From contig DAIPMW010000012.1 in the NCBI GenBank assembly GCA_036768475.1, forward strand, positions 56,435-120,434: DNA of 64,000 bases. Direction: 5' to 3'. Origin of the DNA: JAEUMD01 sp036768475 (lineage in GTDB: Bacteria > Pseudomonadota > Alphaproteobacteria > Rhizobiales > Hyphomicrobiaceae). The notes beneath the pieces are model-generated. The model did not search any database. It was not told the DNA's origin and worked only from the letters and a program-made list of their open reading frames with translations. The position numbers and the translations under genes are program-made. Shown piece after piece: positions 53,702 through 63,277 of this stretch; position 1 is the first letter of the stretch, and each line of letters opens with the position of its first letter.

Positions 53702-54028
53702 ATGGCCGCGCAGAAGATCAAGAAGGGCGATCACGTCATCGTCCTTACCGGCCGCGACCGTGGCAAGCACGGCGAGGTCATCGAGGTTCGTCCCCGTGAG
53801 GGTCGCGCGCTGGTCCGCGGCGTGAACATGGTCCGCCGTCACCAGCGGCAGACCGCGCAGGACGAGGGTGGCATCATATCCAAGGAAGCCGCCATCGACC
53901 TGTCCAACCTCGCGATCGAGGACCCCAAGGACGGCAAGCCGACCCGCATCGGCTTCAAATTCCTCGAGGACGGCAAGAAGGTCCGTTACGCCAAGCGTTC
54001 GGGCGAAGTGATTCCGGAGAAGAAGTAA
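53702..54028 (+). CDS. rplX: 50S ribosomal protein L24
   Basis: 108 aa. KOW motif GDHVIVLTGRDRGKHGEVIEV is at residues 9-29. It is an assembly initiator of the 50S subunit. Start directly follows the rplN stop, implying coupling. Confidence 0.97.
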   Translation: MAAQKIKKGDHVIVLTGRDRGKHGEVIEVRPREGRALVRGVNMVRRHQRQTAQDEGGIISKEAAIDLSNLAIEDPKDGKPTRIGFKFLEDGKKVRYAKRSGEVIPEKK

Positions 54029-54031
54029 GCC

Positions 54032-54661
54032 ATGGCCGAGAAGGACAAGGGCAAGAAGGCCCAGGGCAAAGGCGAAAAGCCGGCCGCCGCGGCGGCTCCA
54101 TCACCGCGCCCGAAGGACTACAAGCCGCGCATGAAGTCGCTCTACGAGACAAAGGTCCGTGGCGCGATGAAGGAGAAGTTTGGCTACGCCAATCCGATGC
54201 AGATCCCAAAGCTCGAGAAGATCGTGCTGAACATGGGCATCGGCGAGGCCGTCGCGGACCGCAAGAAGGTCGAGAATGCAGCCGGCGACCTGGCGCTCAT
54301 CGCTGGCCAGAAGCCGATCACGACCAAGGCGCGCAAGTCGATCGCCACCTTCAAGGTGCGCGATGGCATGACGCTTGGTGCCAAGGTGACGCTGCGCGGC
54401 GACCGCATGTACGAATTCCTCGATCGCTTCGTCACGATCGCGATGCCGCGTATCAAGGACTTCCGTGGCCTGAACCCGAAGAGCTTCGACGGCCGCGGCA
54501 ACTATGCCGTGGGTCTCAAGGAGCACATCGTGTTCCCCGAGATCGATTACGACAAGGTGGACGAGATCTGGGGTATGGACGTCGTCATCTGCACGTCCGC
54601 CAAGACTGACGATGAAGCGCGTGAGCTGCTTCGTAATTTCAACTTCCCCTTCCGCAGCTAG
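54032..54661 (+). CDS. rplE: 50S ribosomal protein L5 with N-terminal extension
   Basis: 209 aa, about 25-30 longer than usual. The extra N-terminus is Lys/Ala/Pro-rich (MAEKDKGKKAQGKGEKPAAA). The core begins near YKPRMKSLYETKV and carries ITTKARKSIATFKVRDGM and DVVICTSAKTDDEARELL. The ATG at 54032 is 3 nt after the rplX stop; the core start (MKSLYE) lacks a ribosome-binding site, so the extension is likely real. L5 binds 5S rRNA. Confidence 0.94.
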   Translation: MAEKDKGKKAQGKGEKPAAAAAPSPRPKDYKPRMKSLYETKVRGAMKEKFGYANPMQIPKLEKIVLNMGIGEAVADRKKVENAAGDLALIAGQKPITTKARKSIATFKVRDGMTLGAKVTLRGDRMYEFLDRFVTIAMPRIKDFRGLNPKSFDGRGNYAVGLKEHIVFPEIDYDKVDEIWGMDVVICTSAKTDDEARELLRNFNFPFRS

Positions 54662-54704
54662 AGGACCTCGGGGCGCCGCCTCGAAAGGCCTTTGGAGGAT
54701 ATGA

Positions 54705-55010
54705 ATGGCCAAGACCAGTTCGATTGAGAAGAATAAGCGCCGCCGCAAGCTGGTTGCGCAGTACGCCGATAAGCGCAATCGCCTCAAGGCAATTGCCGAC
54801 GACATGTCGAAGCCGACGGAGGAGCGTTTCGCCGCTCGCCTGAAGCTTGCCGAGATGCCGCGCAATTCCTCGAAGACCCGCATCCGCAACCGGTGCGAGA
54901 TCACCGGGCGTCCGCGCGGTTATTATCGCAAGCTCAAGATGTGCCGGAACCAGCTGCGCGAACTCGCCAGCATGGGCATGATTCCTGGCATGGTTAAGTC
55001 GAGCTGGTAA
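54705..55010 (+). CDS. rpsN: 30S ribosomal protein S14 (zinc-independent form)
   Basis: 101 aa, the long C-minus form without the zinc CxxC pairs. Signature RIRNRCEITGRPRGYYRKLK is intact. TGGAGGAT lies 6 nt upstream. rpsH follows after 12 nt. Confidence 0.97.
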   Translation: MAKTSSIEKNKRRRKLVAQYADKRNRLKAIADDMSKPTEERFAARLKLAEMPRNSSKTRIRNRCEITGRPRGYYRKLKMCRNQLRELASMGMIPGMVKSSW

Positions 55011-55022
55011 GGAGGCGAGCAC

Positions 55023-55421
55023 ATGTCGATGAACGATCCGCTCGGCGATATGCTGACCCGCATCCGCAACGCCCTGCAGCGCCGCCGCCCCAAAGTCGTG
55101 ACGCCGGCCTCGAATCTGCGCCAGCGCGTCCTCGACGTGCTGGCCGAGGAAGGTTACATCCGCGGCTACACGCGCGTCGAGCACAAGGGCGTGATGCCGA
55201 CCTTCGAGATCGAGCTGAAGTACTACAACGGCCAGCCGGCGATCCGCGAGATTGAGCGCGTATCCAAGCCCGGTCGTCGCGTCTATTCGCCAGTCAAGAC
55301 GCTGCCGACGGTGGCGAACGGTCTCGGCGTTGCGATCCTCTCGACGCCGAAGGGCGTCATGTCGGACGCGAAGGCGCGCGAGGAGAACGTCGGCGGCGAG
55401 ATTCTCTGCAACGTGTTCTAA
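55023..55421 (+). CDS. rpsH: 30S ribosomal protein S8
   Basis: 132 aa (MSMNDPLGDMLTRIRNALQ), normal. The C-terminal STPKGVMSDAKAREENVGGE signature is present. In E. coli S8 represses the spc operon at the L5 gene; whether it does here was not tested. GGAGGCGA lies upstream. Confidence 0.97.
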   Translation: MSMNDPLGDMLTRIRNALQRRRPKVVTPASNLRQRVLDVLAEEGYIRGYTRVEHKGVMPTFEIELKYYNGQPAIREIERVSKPGRRVYSPVKTLPTVANGLGVAILSTPKGVMSDAKAREENVGGEILCNVF

Positions 55422-55478
55422 CTGAGGGCCTGCCCACGCAGAGCCCGCAAGATTCAAAGCGAAGGGTTGGACAAAGCC

Positions 55479-56018
55479 ATGTCGCGCATTGGTAAGAAGC
55501 CTGTTTCTGTCCCGTCCGGTGTGACGGCGACGGTTTCGGGTCAGGTCGTGAAGATGAAGGGGCCGAAGGGCGAACTCACCTTCTCCGCACCTGAGGACGT
55601 CAAGGTCGAGATGAAGGACGGCGCGATTTCTGTCACGCCCGTCGATGAGAGCAAGAAGGCCCGCTCCATGTGGGGCATGTCGCGCACGCAGATCGCCAAC
55701 CTGGTCAAGGGCGTCACGGACGGCTACAGCCGCACGCTCGAGATCCAGGGTGTCGGTTATCGTGCGGCCATGAAGGGCAAGGATCTCGCGCTCAACATCG
55801 GCTTCAGCCACGACGTGACGCACAAGATCCCGGCGGGTGTCGACGTCAAGGTCGCCGGCGCTAAGCAGGAAATCATCACGATCACCGGCATTGACAAGCA
55901 GCTTGTCGGGCAGGTCGCGGCCGATATCCGTGCTTACCGTCGTCCTGAGCCCTATCAGGGCAAGGGCATCCGCTATCAGGGCGAATATATCTTCCGCAAG
56001 GAAGGCAAGAAGAAGTAA
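55479..56018 (+). CDS. rplF: 50S ribosomal protein L6
   Basis: 179 aa from ATG 55479 (MSRIGKKPVSVPSGVT), not the TTG four codons earlier. The C-terminal signature PEPYQGKGIRYQGEYIFRKE is complete. It lies near the sarcin-ricin loop. rplR follows after 12 nt. Confidence 0.97.
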   Translation: MSRIGKKPVSVPSGVTATVSGQVVKMKGPKGELTFSAPEDVKVEMKDGAISVTPVDESKKARSMWGMSRTQIANLVKGVTDGYSRTLEIQGVGYRAAMKGKDLALNIGFSHDVTHKIPAGVDVKVAGAKQEIITITGIDKQLVGQVAADIRAYRRPEPYQGKGIRYQGEYIFRKEGKKK

Positions 56019-56030
56019 GGACCAACGCCA

Positions 56031-56393
56031 ATGGGCATGCACATTTCGCAGTTCGACCGGCGCAAGGCGCGCGTTCGCCGCGTTCTGAAGAGGCGTGCGG
56101 CGGGCCGTCCGAGGCTCTCCGTCCATCGCTCGTCGAAACATATCTATGCGCAGATCATCGATGACGTCGCTGGCAAGACCGTCGCCGCAGCCTCATCGCT
56201 GGAAAAAGATCTGAAGGGCAACCTCAAGACCGGTGCCGACAGGGCTGCCGCGGCTGCCGTCGGCAAGCTCGTCGCCGAGCGCGCGGTCAAGGCCGGCATC
56301 AAGCAGGTGCTGTTCGATCGCGGTGGCTACATCTATCACGGCCGCGTCAAGGCGCTGGCCGACGCAGCTCGCGAAGCTGGTCTCGAATTCTAA
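56031..56393 (+). CDS. rplR: 50S ribosomal protein L18
   Basis: 120 aa, with a basic N-terminus (FDRRKARVRRVLKRRAAGRPRL, in part) and the 5S rRNA-binding core ending FDRGGYIYHGRVKALADAAR. It is normal in length. Confidence 0.97.
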   Translation: MGMHISQFDRRKARVRRVLKRRAAGRPRLSVHRSSKHIYAQIIDDVAGKTVAAASSLEKDLKGNLKTGADRAAAAAVGKLVAERAVKAGIKQVLFDRGGYIYHGRVKALADAAREAGLEF

Positions 56394-56408
56394 GGGAAGG
56401 ATAAATCC

Positions 56409-56990
56409 GTGGCACGTTCACCCGGAAGAGAGCGCGGCCGAGACCGCGATCGCGAAGAGCGCGACAACGAGTTCTCGGACAAGCTCGTTCACATCAATCG
56501 CGTCGCCAAAGTGGTCAAGGGCGGTAAGCGCTTCGGCTTCGCTGCGCTCGTTGTCGTTGGCGACCTGAAGGGTCGCGTCGGCTTCGGCCACGGCAAGGCC
56601 CGCGAGGTCCCCGAGGCGATCCGCAAGGCGACGGAAGCGGCCAAGCGCAACCTCGTGCGGGTGCCACTTCGCGATGCGCGCACGCTGCACCACGATTCGG
56701 AAGGCCATCACGGCGCCGGCAAGGTGGTGGTTCGCTCGGCGCCCCCAGGCACCGGCATCATCGCCGGCGGTGCAATGCGCGCTGTCTTTGAGATGCTGGG
56801 CGTGCATGACGTGGTCGCCAAGTCGATGGGAACGTCCAATCCCTACAACGTCGTCCGCGCGACCTTTGATGCCTTGAAGCATCAGGAGAACCCGCGCGCC
56901 GTCGCCGCCCGCCGCAACATGAAGGTGAGCGAGATCGTCGCCCGCCGTCGCGATGGTTCGGCAGCCGCCGAGGCTGGCGCCGAGGCGTGA
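56409..56990 (+). CDS. rpsE: 30S ribosomal protein S5
   Basis: 193 aa from GTG 56409 with AAGGGAAGG upstream. The N-terminus (MARSPGRERGRDRDREERDN) is highly charged, then the S5 domain (VAKVVKGGKRFGFAALVVVG) and GTGIIAGGAMRAVFEMLG follow. It is slightly longer than in E. coli. S5 contributes to fidelity and mRNA entry. Confidence 0.96.
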   Translation: MARSPGRERGRDRDREERDNEFSDKLVHINRVAKVVKGGKRFGFAALVVVGDLKGRVGFGHGKAREVPEAIRKATEAAKRNLVRVPLRDARTLHHDSEGHHGAGKVVVRSAPPGTGIIAGGAMRAVFEMLGVHDVVAKSMGTSNPYNVVRATFDALKHQENPRAVAARRNMKVSEIVARRRDGSAAAEAGAEA

Positions 56991-57075
56991 GACTGCTCCG
57001 CGCCGCGCGGGGTACATGAAGCATTGGGCTGCGCTCCTTTTCCGGCGCGCGGTATCGAAGACAAGGTGATGTGAC

Positions 57076-57270
57076 ATGGCAGCCAAGAAGACCGTCACGG
57101 TGGAGCAGATCGCTAGTGCGATCCGTCGGCCCAAGGATCAGACCGACACATTGATCGGTCTCGGGCTCAACAAGCTGCATCGCCGGAACACACTTGAGGA
57201 TACGCCCGCTGTGCGCGGCATGATCCGCAAAGTGCACCATCTCGTCCGCGTCGTCGGCGAGCAGGCCTGA
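57076..57270 (+). CDS. rpmD: 50S ribosomal protein L30
   Basis: 64 aa from ATG 57076 (MAAKKTVTVEQIASAIRR). Signature LIGLGLNKLHRRNTLEDTPAV is intact. An 85-nt gap from rpsE and 75 nt to rplO. Confidence 0.95.
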   Translation: MAAKKTVTVEQIASAIRRPKDQTDTLIGLGLNKLHRRNTLEDTPAVRGMIRKVHHLVRVVGEQA

Positions 57271-57345
57271 TAGAACCGATACAACTCGTCCTGGCGCGCA
57301 CGGCGCGTCCTGAGACAGGCAAGAAAATTTGAAGGAGCGCGTCCC

Positions 57346-57870
57346 ATGCGGCTCAACGAGATCAAAGACAATGCCGGTGCCCGCAAGGCGCGGCTTCGCA
57401 TCGGCCGCGGCACCGGTTCCGGCGTCGGCAAGACCGGCGGTCGCGGCGGCAAGGGTCAGACGGCACGCTCCGGTGTTGCCATCGGCGGCTTCGAAGGCGG
57501 TCAGATGCCGCTGCATCGCCGCTTGCCCAAGCGCGGTTTCAACAAATGGCGCCGCAAGGACTTCAACGAGATCAATCTGGGCGCCTTGCAGCAGGCTATC
57601 GATGACAAGCGCATCGATGCCGCCAACCCCATCACGGTCGACTCGCTGGTCGCCGACGGTGTCCTGCGGCGTGCTAAGGACGGCCTGCGCCTGCTTGGCT
57701 CAGGCGAGTTGAAGACAAAGGTTCAGATCACCGTCGATCACGCCACGGCATCGGCCAAGTCAGCGGTCGAGAAGGCTGGTGGCGCTGTCACGCTGATCGA
57801 GAAGAAGGTGCTGGAGGCGGATGAGGCCAAGCGCAAGAAGACCGCTGCCAAGAAGGCCAAGTCCGGTTGA
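57346..57870 (+). CDS. rplO: 50S ribosomal protein L15
   Basis: 174 aa. The glycine-rich N-terminus (RIGRGTGSGVGKTGGRGGKG) and core are normal, with an added Lys/Ala tail (ADEAKRKKTAAKKAKSG). GAAGGAGCG lies upstream. A 281-nt gap to secY follows. Confidence 0.97.
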   Translation: MRLNEIKDNAGARKARLRIGRGTGSGVGKTGGRGGKGQTARSGVAIGGFEGGQMPLHRRLPKRGFNKWRRKDFNEINLGALQQAIDDKRIDAANPITVDSLVADGVLRRAKDGLRLLGSGELKTKVQITVDHATASAKSAVEKAGGAVTLIEKKVLEADEAKRKKTAAKKAKSG

Positions 57871-58151
57871 ATTCGGACATCCGGGCATCTGGTCCGGATT
57901 TTCGGCCACGGCGGGCGTGCAATTCTGCCACGGGCGGCGGCCACACTCGCGCGAGCTTTCGATGCGCGGTTGTTGGCAGGTCGCCCTGACGCCATTTAGC
58001 CTATGTGGTGCTCGCACGGGCGCCTCAGCGAGGTTAGGGGGATAACTCTCCCCCGAATGTGACGAGCCCCCGGGAGCAGTTCCGGAACTGCCGCAAAGAG
58101 CGGCACCCTGGGTTCAAGTGTCCGGGGAAGAGGGTCGGGAGATAACGCAAG
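57871..58151 (+). promoter_or_regulatory. rplO-secY intergenic region with hairpins
   Basis: Holds a possible weak terminator (ATCCGG/CCGGAT followed by TTTT near 57888-57911), a perfect 16-bp palindrome GCAGTTCCGGAACTGC at 58076-58091, and a stem TGCCGC/GCGGCA just after it. It is unusually long for the spc cluster and may hold a secY promoter. Confidence 0.4.
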
Positions 58152-59510
58152 ATGACATCCGCTGCCGAGCAGCTCGCCGCCAATCTGAATTTCGGCTCAT
58201 TCGCGAAGGCCGAAGATCTCAAGAAGCGAATCTGGTTCACGCTCGCCGCACTGCTTGTCTACCGTCTGGGTACGTTCATCCCGTTGCCAGGTATCAACCC
58301 GGTCGCCTTTGCCGAAACCTTCAAGCACCAGGCTGGTGGTATTCTCGGCATGTTCAACATGTTCGCCGGTGGCGCCGTCGAGCGCATGGCGATCTTCGCT
58401 TTGAACATCATGCCCTATATTTCCGCCTCGATCATCATGCAGTTGATGAGTTCGATGGATAAGCGCCTCGCCGCACTGAAGAAGGAAGGCGAGCAGGGCC
58501 GCAAGCAGATCAACCAGTACACGCGCTACCTGACCGTTGTGCTTGCCGCCTTCCAGGCCTACGGCATCTCCATCGGTCTTGAGGGCTCGCAAAGCTCGGT
58601 TGGTTCTGTCGTCATCGAGCCGGGAATGTTCTTTCGCATCTCCACAGTGGTGACGCTGGTCGGCGGCACCATGTTCCTGATGTGGCTCGGAGAGCAGATT
58701 ACCCAGCGTGGCGTCGGCAACGGCATCTCGCTCATCATCTTCGCGGGCATCGTTGCGGCACTTCCCTCCGCCCTCGTCGGCCTGTTTGAATTGGCGCGCA
58801 CGGGCTCACTGTCGACGTTCCTGCTCATCGCCTTGCTCGTGCTAATGCTGGGCGTGGTCGCAGCGATCGTCTTCATGGAGCGGGCACAGCGGCGTCTGCT
58901 CATCCAGTATCCGAAGCGGCAGGTGGGCAATCGCATGTTCCAGGGCGATACCTCGCATCTGCCGTTGAAGCTCAATTCGTCCGGCGTCATACCGCCGATC
59001 TTTGCATCCTCGCTGCTGCTCCTGCCGATCACTGCGGCGAGCTTCACCGCCGGGCAGGGCCCCGAATGGCTCAATACGGTGGTTGCGGCGCTGGGTCGCG
59101 GGCAGCCGTTGCACCTCATCATCTTTGTCGCACTGATCGTCTTTTTTGCCTTCTTCTACACTGCGGTGGTCTTCAATCCGCAGGAGACGGCAGACAATCT
59201 GAGGAAGTATGGCGGCTTCATTCCGGGCATTCGTCCGGGCCAGCGGACTGCTGAGTATATTGACTATGTCCTGACGCGTATTACCGTCGTCGGCGCGATA
59301 TATCTCGCTGCAGTCTGCGTCCTGCCCGAATTCCTGATCTCCTATGCTGCGGTCCCTTTCTACTTCGGTGGCACATCGCTGCTGATCGTGGTCTCGGTGA
59401 CGATGGATACGGTGGCGCAGATCCAGAGCCATCTGTTGGCCCATCAGTATGAAGGCCTCATCAAGAAGGCCAAGCTGAGAGGGGCATCGTCGAATAGGGG
59501 ACGGAAATGA
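58152..59510 (+). CDS. secY: Preprotein translocase subunit SecY
   Basis: 452 aa with ten hydrophobic segments. N-terminal KAEDLKKRIWFTLAALLVYRLG, the plug and pore region near residues 60-100, and the cytoplasmic loop NPQETADNLRKYGGFIPGIRPG are typical. It is the Sec channel, partnered by SecE at 30415. It overlaps adk by 4 nt (ATGA). Confidence 0.97.
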   Translation: MTSAAEQLAANLNFGSFAKAEDLKKRIWFTLAALLVYRLGTFIPLPGINPVAFAETFKHQAGGILGMFNMFAGGAVERMAIFALNIMPYISASIIMQLMSSMDKRLAALKKEGEQGRKQINQYTRYLTVVLAAFQAYGISIGLEGSQSSVGSVVIEPGMFFRISTVVTLVGGTMFLMWLGEQITQRGVGNGISLIIFAGIVAALPSALVGLFELARTGSLSTFLLIALLVLMLGVVAAIVFMERAQRRLLIQYPKRQVGNRMFQGDTSHLPLKLNSSGVIPPIFASSLLLLPITAASFTAGQGPEWLNTVVAALGRGQPLHLIIFVALIVFFAFFYTAVVFNPQETADNLRKYGGFIPGIRPGQRTAEYIDYVLTRITVVGAIYLAAVCVLPEFLISYAAVPFYFGGTSLLIVVSVTMDTVAQIQSHLLAHQYEGLIKKAKLRGASSNRGRK

Positions 59511-60151
59511 ACATTATCCTTCTTGGACCGCCCGGAGCGGGCAAGGGTACCCAGGCGGAACTGATCGAGAAGAACCGTAAAATGGTGCAACTGTCGACCG
59601 GCGCCATGTTGCGCGCAGCGGTCGCGGCTGGCACTGAGATCGGCAAGAAGGCCGACGCCATCATGAAGAGCGGCGGCCTTGTTTCCGATGACATCGTCAT
59701 CGGCATCATCAACGAGCGCATCGACCAGCCGGACTGCCAGAACGGCTTCATCCTCGACGGTTTCCCGCGCACGCTGCCGCAGGCCGCCGCGCTCGATACG
59801 CTGCTCAAGGACAAGGGCAAGACTCTCGATGTCGTGATCGAGATCAAGGTTGACGACGCGGCGCTCGTCGATCGCATCTCTGGCCGCTTTTCTTGCGCCA
59901 AGTGTGGCGCCGGATATCACGATCGCCATAAGCCGACCAAGACAGCCGGCGTCTGCGACAACTGTGGCGCCACCGAATTCACACGCCGCGCCGACGATAA
60001 CGCCGAAACGGTCAAGAGCCGCCTTATGGCCTATTATCGGGAGACGGCCCCGCTGATCGGCTACTACTTCGCCAAGGAGAAGCTGAAATCGGTCGATGGC
60101 ATGGCTCCGATCGACGAGGTGACGCGCCAGATCAACAAGATCCTGGGCTGA
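59507..60151 (+). CDS. adk: Adenylate kinase, zinc-LID type
   Basis: 214 aa. P-loop GPPGAGKGTQ is at residues 6-15, DGFPRT near 84-89, and the LID has four cysteines (CAKCG near 126-130 and CDNCG near 149-153), which suggests bound zinc, unlike the E. coli enzyme. It interconverts ATP, ADP and AMP. ATGA overlap with secY gives the common secY-adk pair. Confidence 0.97.
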   Translation: MNIILLGPPGAGKGTQAELIEKNRKMVQLSTGAMLRAAVAAGTEIGKKADAIMKSGGLVSDDIVIGIINERIDQPDCQNGFILDGFPRTLPQAAALDTLLKDKGKTLDVVIEIKVDDAALVDRISGRFSCAKCGAGYHDRHKPTKTAGVCDNCGATEFTRRADDNAETVKSRLMAYYRETAPLIGYYFAKEKLKSVDGMAPIDEVTRQINKILG

Positions 60152-60451
60152 CGAGGCTCGGTCCGGTGATTTGGAGTTCAATTGGCCGCCCCGGGGCGGC
60201 ATGACGCAGGTTCAAGGACAGCGCTTCGTGCGCTGCAACATTGACGAGGAGTTACAAGCGGGCTAAAAGACCGCGATTTCATGACGCACCCTCTGCGATC
60301 GGCTTTTCCGGTGGTAACGCCGCCGGGACCGGTCGCGATGCCTTTTGTTGAGCAAAAAGAGCGGGATAGGCCACAGGGCGTGTGGCCGGTCCTGATGCGG
60401 GCGAAGCTGGCAAGCCGCCCGTCGAGAAGAGCCGAGACCAGGAGAGAACCC

Positions 60452-60823
60452 GTGGCCCGTATCGCAGGCGTGAACATTCCGACCCAGAAGCGCGTATTGA
60501 TTGCGCTTCAGTATATCCATGGCATCGGACCGAAGTTCGCCAAGGAAATCTGTGAAAAAGTGAACATTCCCGCCGAGCGCAAGGTGAACGAGCTGTCGGA
60601 CGCCGAGGTGCTGCAGATCCGCGAGGCCATTGATCGCGACTATCTGGTCGAGGGCGATCTGCGCCGCGAGGTGGCCATGAACATCAAGCGCCTCATGGAT
60701 CTGGGCTGCTATCGCGGTCTGCGTCACCGCAAGGGCCTGCCTGTTCGCGGCCAGCGCACCCACACCAACGCCCGTACCCGTAAGGGTCCGGCCAAGCCGA
60801 TCGCAGGCAAGAAGAAGGCCTGA
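60452..60823 (+). CDS. rpsM: 30S ribosomal protein S13
   Basis: 123 aa from GTG 60452 (product MARIAGVNIPTQKRV) with CAGGAGAGAA upstream. A long in-frame extension to 60281 is not S13-like and is rejected. Signature RHRKGLPVRGQRTHTNARTR is intact. A 300-nt gap from adk holds no visible gene; it probably includes an alpha-operon leader. Confidence 0.96.
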   Translation: MARIAGVNIPTQKRVLIALQYIHGIGPKFAKEICEKVNIPAERKVNELSDAEVLQIREAIDRDYLVEGDLRREVAMNIKRLMDLGCYRGLRHRKGLPVRGQRTHTNARTRKGPAKPIAGKKKA

Positions 60824-60949
60824 TCGGCCGACAGATTTTGCTACGCGGGCAGCATACGCTTTTCATCGCTGGCCGCGCGGTATTCGACAAGACGATCTAT
60901 CAACCGACCCTTGCGCCGCACGAACGAGGCGGCACGGAGCACCTGACCC

Positions 60950-61345
<396 letters not shown>

Positions 61346-61486
61346 TTTTCGTTTGCGGAACCCGGCATCGGCCGGAGTCCGCTCGATATGTGCGCGCTTT
61401 CGTTGGTTGGCGACGCGCGACATCCGTCACTACTCGTATTTGCGCAGGATCGCCCCCGCCTGCGCGTGAAGGAAAGAGGTCTCCCC

Positions 61487-62512
61487 GTGGTTAGCTTGCT
61501 GCAGAAGAACTGGCAGGATCTCATCAAGCCCAACAAGCTCGACGTGTCGGGCGGTCGCGACCGCTCCCGTCAGGCGGTGCTCGTCGCCGAGCCTCTGGAG
61601 CGCGGCTTCGGTCTCACCCTTGGCAACGCGCTGCGTCGCGTGCTTTTGTCCTCGCTGCAGGGTGCCGCCATCAAGACCGTGCAGATCGATGGCGTGCTGC
61701 ACGAGTTCTCCTCCATCCCCGGCGTGCGCGAGGATGTGACTGACGTCGTCCTCAACATCAAGGAAGTGGCGCTGCGCATCCATTCCGAGGGCGTCAAGCG
61801 CATGGTCCTCAAGAAGGAGGGTCCAGGCCCGGCGCGCGCTGGCGACATCGAGACCTCCTCCGAGGTCGAGATCCTGAACCCCGACCACATCATCTGCCAC
61901 CTCGACCAGGGCGCATCGGTGCGCATGGAGTTCACCGCTGACGTCGGCAAGGGCTACATCCAGGCCGACCGAAACCGCCCCGAGGACGCGCCCATCGGTC
62001 TCATTCCGGTCGATAGCCTCTATTCGCCGGTCAAGAAAGTCTCCTACAAGGTGGAAAACACCCGCGAGGGCCAGATCCTCGATTATGACAAGCTGACGCT
62101 CAACGTCGAAACCGACGGTTCGATTTCGCCCGAGGATGCCGTGGCGCTCGCCGCCCGTATTCTCCAGGACCAGCTCTCTGTCTTCATTAACTTCGAGGAG
62201 CCCAAGAAGCAGGTCGAGGAGACACAGCACCCCGAGCTGGCTTTCAACGCGGCGCTGCTCAAGAAGGTCGACGAGCTGGAGCTTTCCGTCCGTTCGGCCA
62301 ACTGTCTCAAGAACGACAACATCGTCTACATCGGCGACCTCATCCAGAAGACCGAGGCAGAGATGCTGCGCACGCCGAACTTCGGCCGCAAGTCGCTCAA
62401 CGAGATCAAGGAAGTTCTGGCGTCGATGGGCCTTCACCTCGGCATGGAGGTGCCCAACTGGCCGCCGGACAACATCGAAGAGCTGGCGAAGCGCTTCGAG
62501 GATCAGTTCTGA
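61487..62512 (+). CDS. rpoA: DNA-directed RNA polymerase subunit alpha
   Basis: 341 aa from GTG 61487 with AAGAGG 8 nt upstream (product MVSLLQKNWQDLIKPNKL). Dimerisation domain (EPLERGFGLTLGNALRRVLLSS) and the C-terminal DNA-binding domain (RSANCLKNDNIVYIGDLIQK, then GRKSLNEIKEVL) with the residue set for UP-element and activator contact are present. A long hairpin follows before rplQ. Confidence 0.97.
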   Translation: MVSLLQKNWQDLIKPNKLDVSGGRDRSRQAVLVAEPLERGFGLTLGNALRRVLLSSLQGAAIKTVQIDGVLHEFSSIPGVREDVTDVVLNIKEVALRIHSEGVKRMVLKKEGPGPARAGDIETSSEVEILNPDHIICHLDQGASVRMEFTADVGKGYIQADRNRPEDAPIGLIPVDSLYSPVKKVSYKVENTREGQILDYDKLTLNVETDGSISPEDAVALAARILQDQLSVFINFEEPKKQVEETQHPELAFNAALLKKVDELELSVRSANCLKNDNIVYIGDLIQKTEAEMLRTPNFGRKSLNEIKEVLASMGLHLGMEVPNWPPDNIEELAKRFEDQF

Positions 62513-62518
62513 GAAGGT

Positions 62519-62548
62519 TCCCTCTCTCCATACGACAGGGGAGAGGGA
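62519..62548 (+). other. Hairpin between rpoA and rplQ
   Basis: CCCTCTCTCC pairs with GGGGAGAGGG over ten positions (one G-T) with an 8-nt loop, 8 nt after the rpoA stop. No T-tract follows. It may be an RNA-processing or attenuation site that sets rplQ level. Confidence 0.5.
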
Positions 62549-62617
62549 GTTACGACAAGGCCATGCCGCAGAACGTGGCCGTTACACAACGTAAGTGAAA
62601 CAAGGAACCTTTAAGTC

Positions 62618-63046
62618 ATGCGACACAAGAAACTCGGCCGCCGCTTCTCGCGCGACAGTGGTCACCGCCAGGCGATGTTTTCCAACATGGTCGCGGCACT
62701 CATCAAGCACGAACAGATCGTCACCACGTTGCCGAAGGCGAAGGACCTGAAGCGCGTCATGGACAAGTACATCACGCTGGCCAAGCGCGGTGACATGAAC
62801 TCGCGCCGTCTGGCCGCCTCGCGCATGCGCGACGAGGACATGACCAAGAAGCTCTTCGACGTTCTGGGGCCGCGCTACAAGGACCGCAACGGCGGTTACA
62901 CGCGCGTTCTGAAAGCGGGCTTCCGCTATGGTGATAGCGCCCCGCGTGCCGTCATCGAACTCGTCGACCGCGACGAGAGCGTGAAGGGCAAGGAAGACCG
63001 CGAGCGCCACGAGGCATGGCTCGCTGAGCAGGAGCAGCAGGTCTGA
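62618..63046 (+). CDS. rplQ: 50S ribosomal protein L17
   Basis: 142 aa (MRHKKLGRRFSRDSGHRQAMF). The L17 core is complete with a charged C-terminal tail (RDESVKGKEDRERHEAWLAE). It is the last gene of the alpha operon; a repeat region follows. Confidence 0.97.
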   Translation: MRHKKLGRRFSRDSGHRQAMFSNMVAALIKHEQIVTTLPKAKDLKRVMDKYITLAKRGDMNSRRLAASRMRDEDMTKKLFDVLGPRYKDRNGGYTRVLKAGFRYGDSAPRAVIELVDRDESVKGKEDRERHEAWLAEQEQQV

Positions 63047-63105
63047 TAGGCTGATGGAAGCTGTCGTGCTGGCGCCGAAGCCCGTGATTGAGTCTCTCAC
63101 GTGAC

Positions 63106-63164
63106 GAGATAGAGCAGGCCACAACGGCCAGACGTGTTTCCATCAAAACCTGACCTGCTTCTTG
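63106..63164 (+). repeat. Small palindromic repeat family B, copy 1
   Basis: GAGATAGAGCAGGCC, then ACAACGGCC, then a tract with CATCAAAACCTGACCTGC. It matches the copy at 63278 with few changes. It has a GGCC-ACAAC-GGCC hairpin, and outer AGCAGG/CCTGCT arms. Confidence 0.75.
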
Positions 63165-63277
63165 AGCAGTTCGCCCTTGCCGCTCGCGGCTGTTCGGCCC
63201 CGCAGATTAGAGCCTGATCGGCTGAGATGGAAGCACGATTGCCTCCATCGAGGCCGTGAATCGGTCTCTCAATCAAA

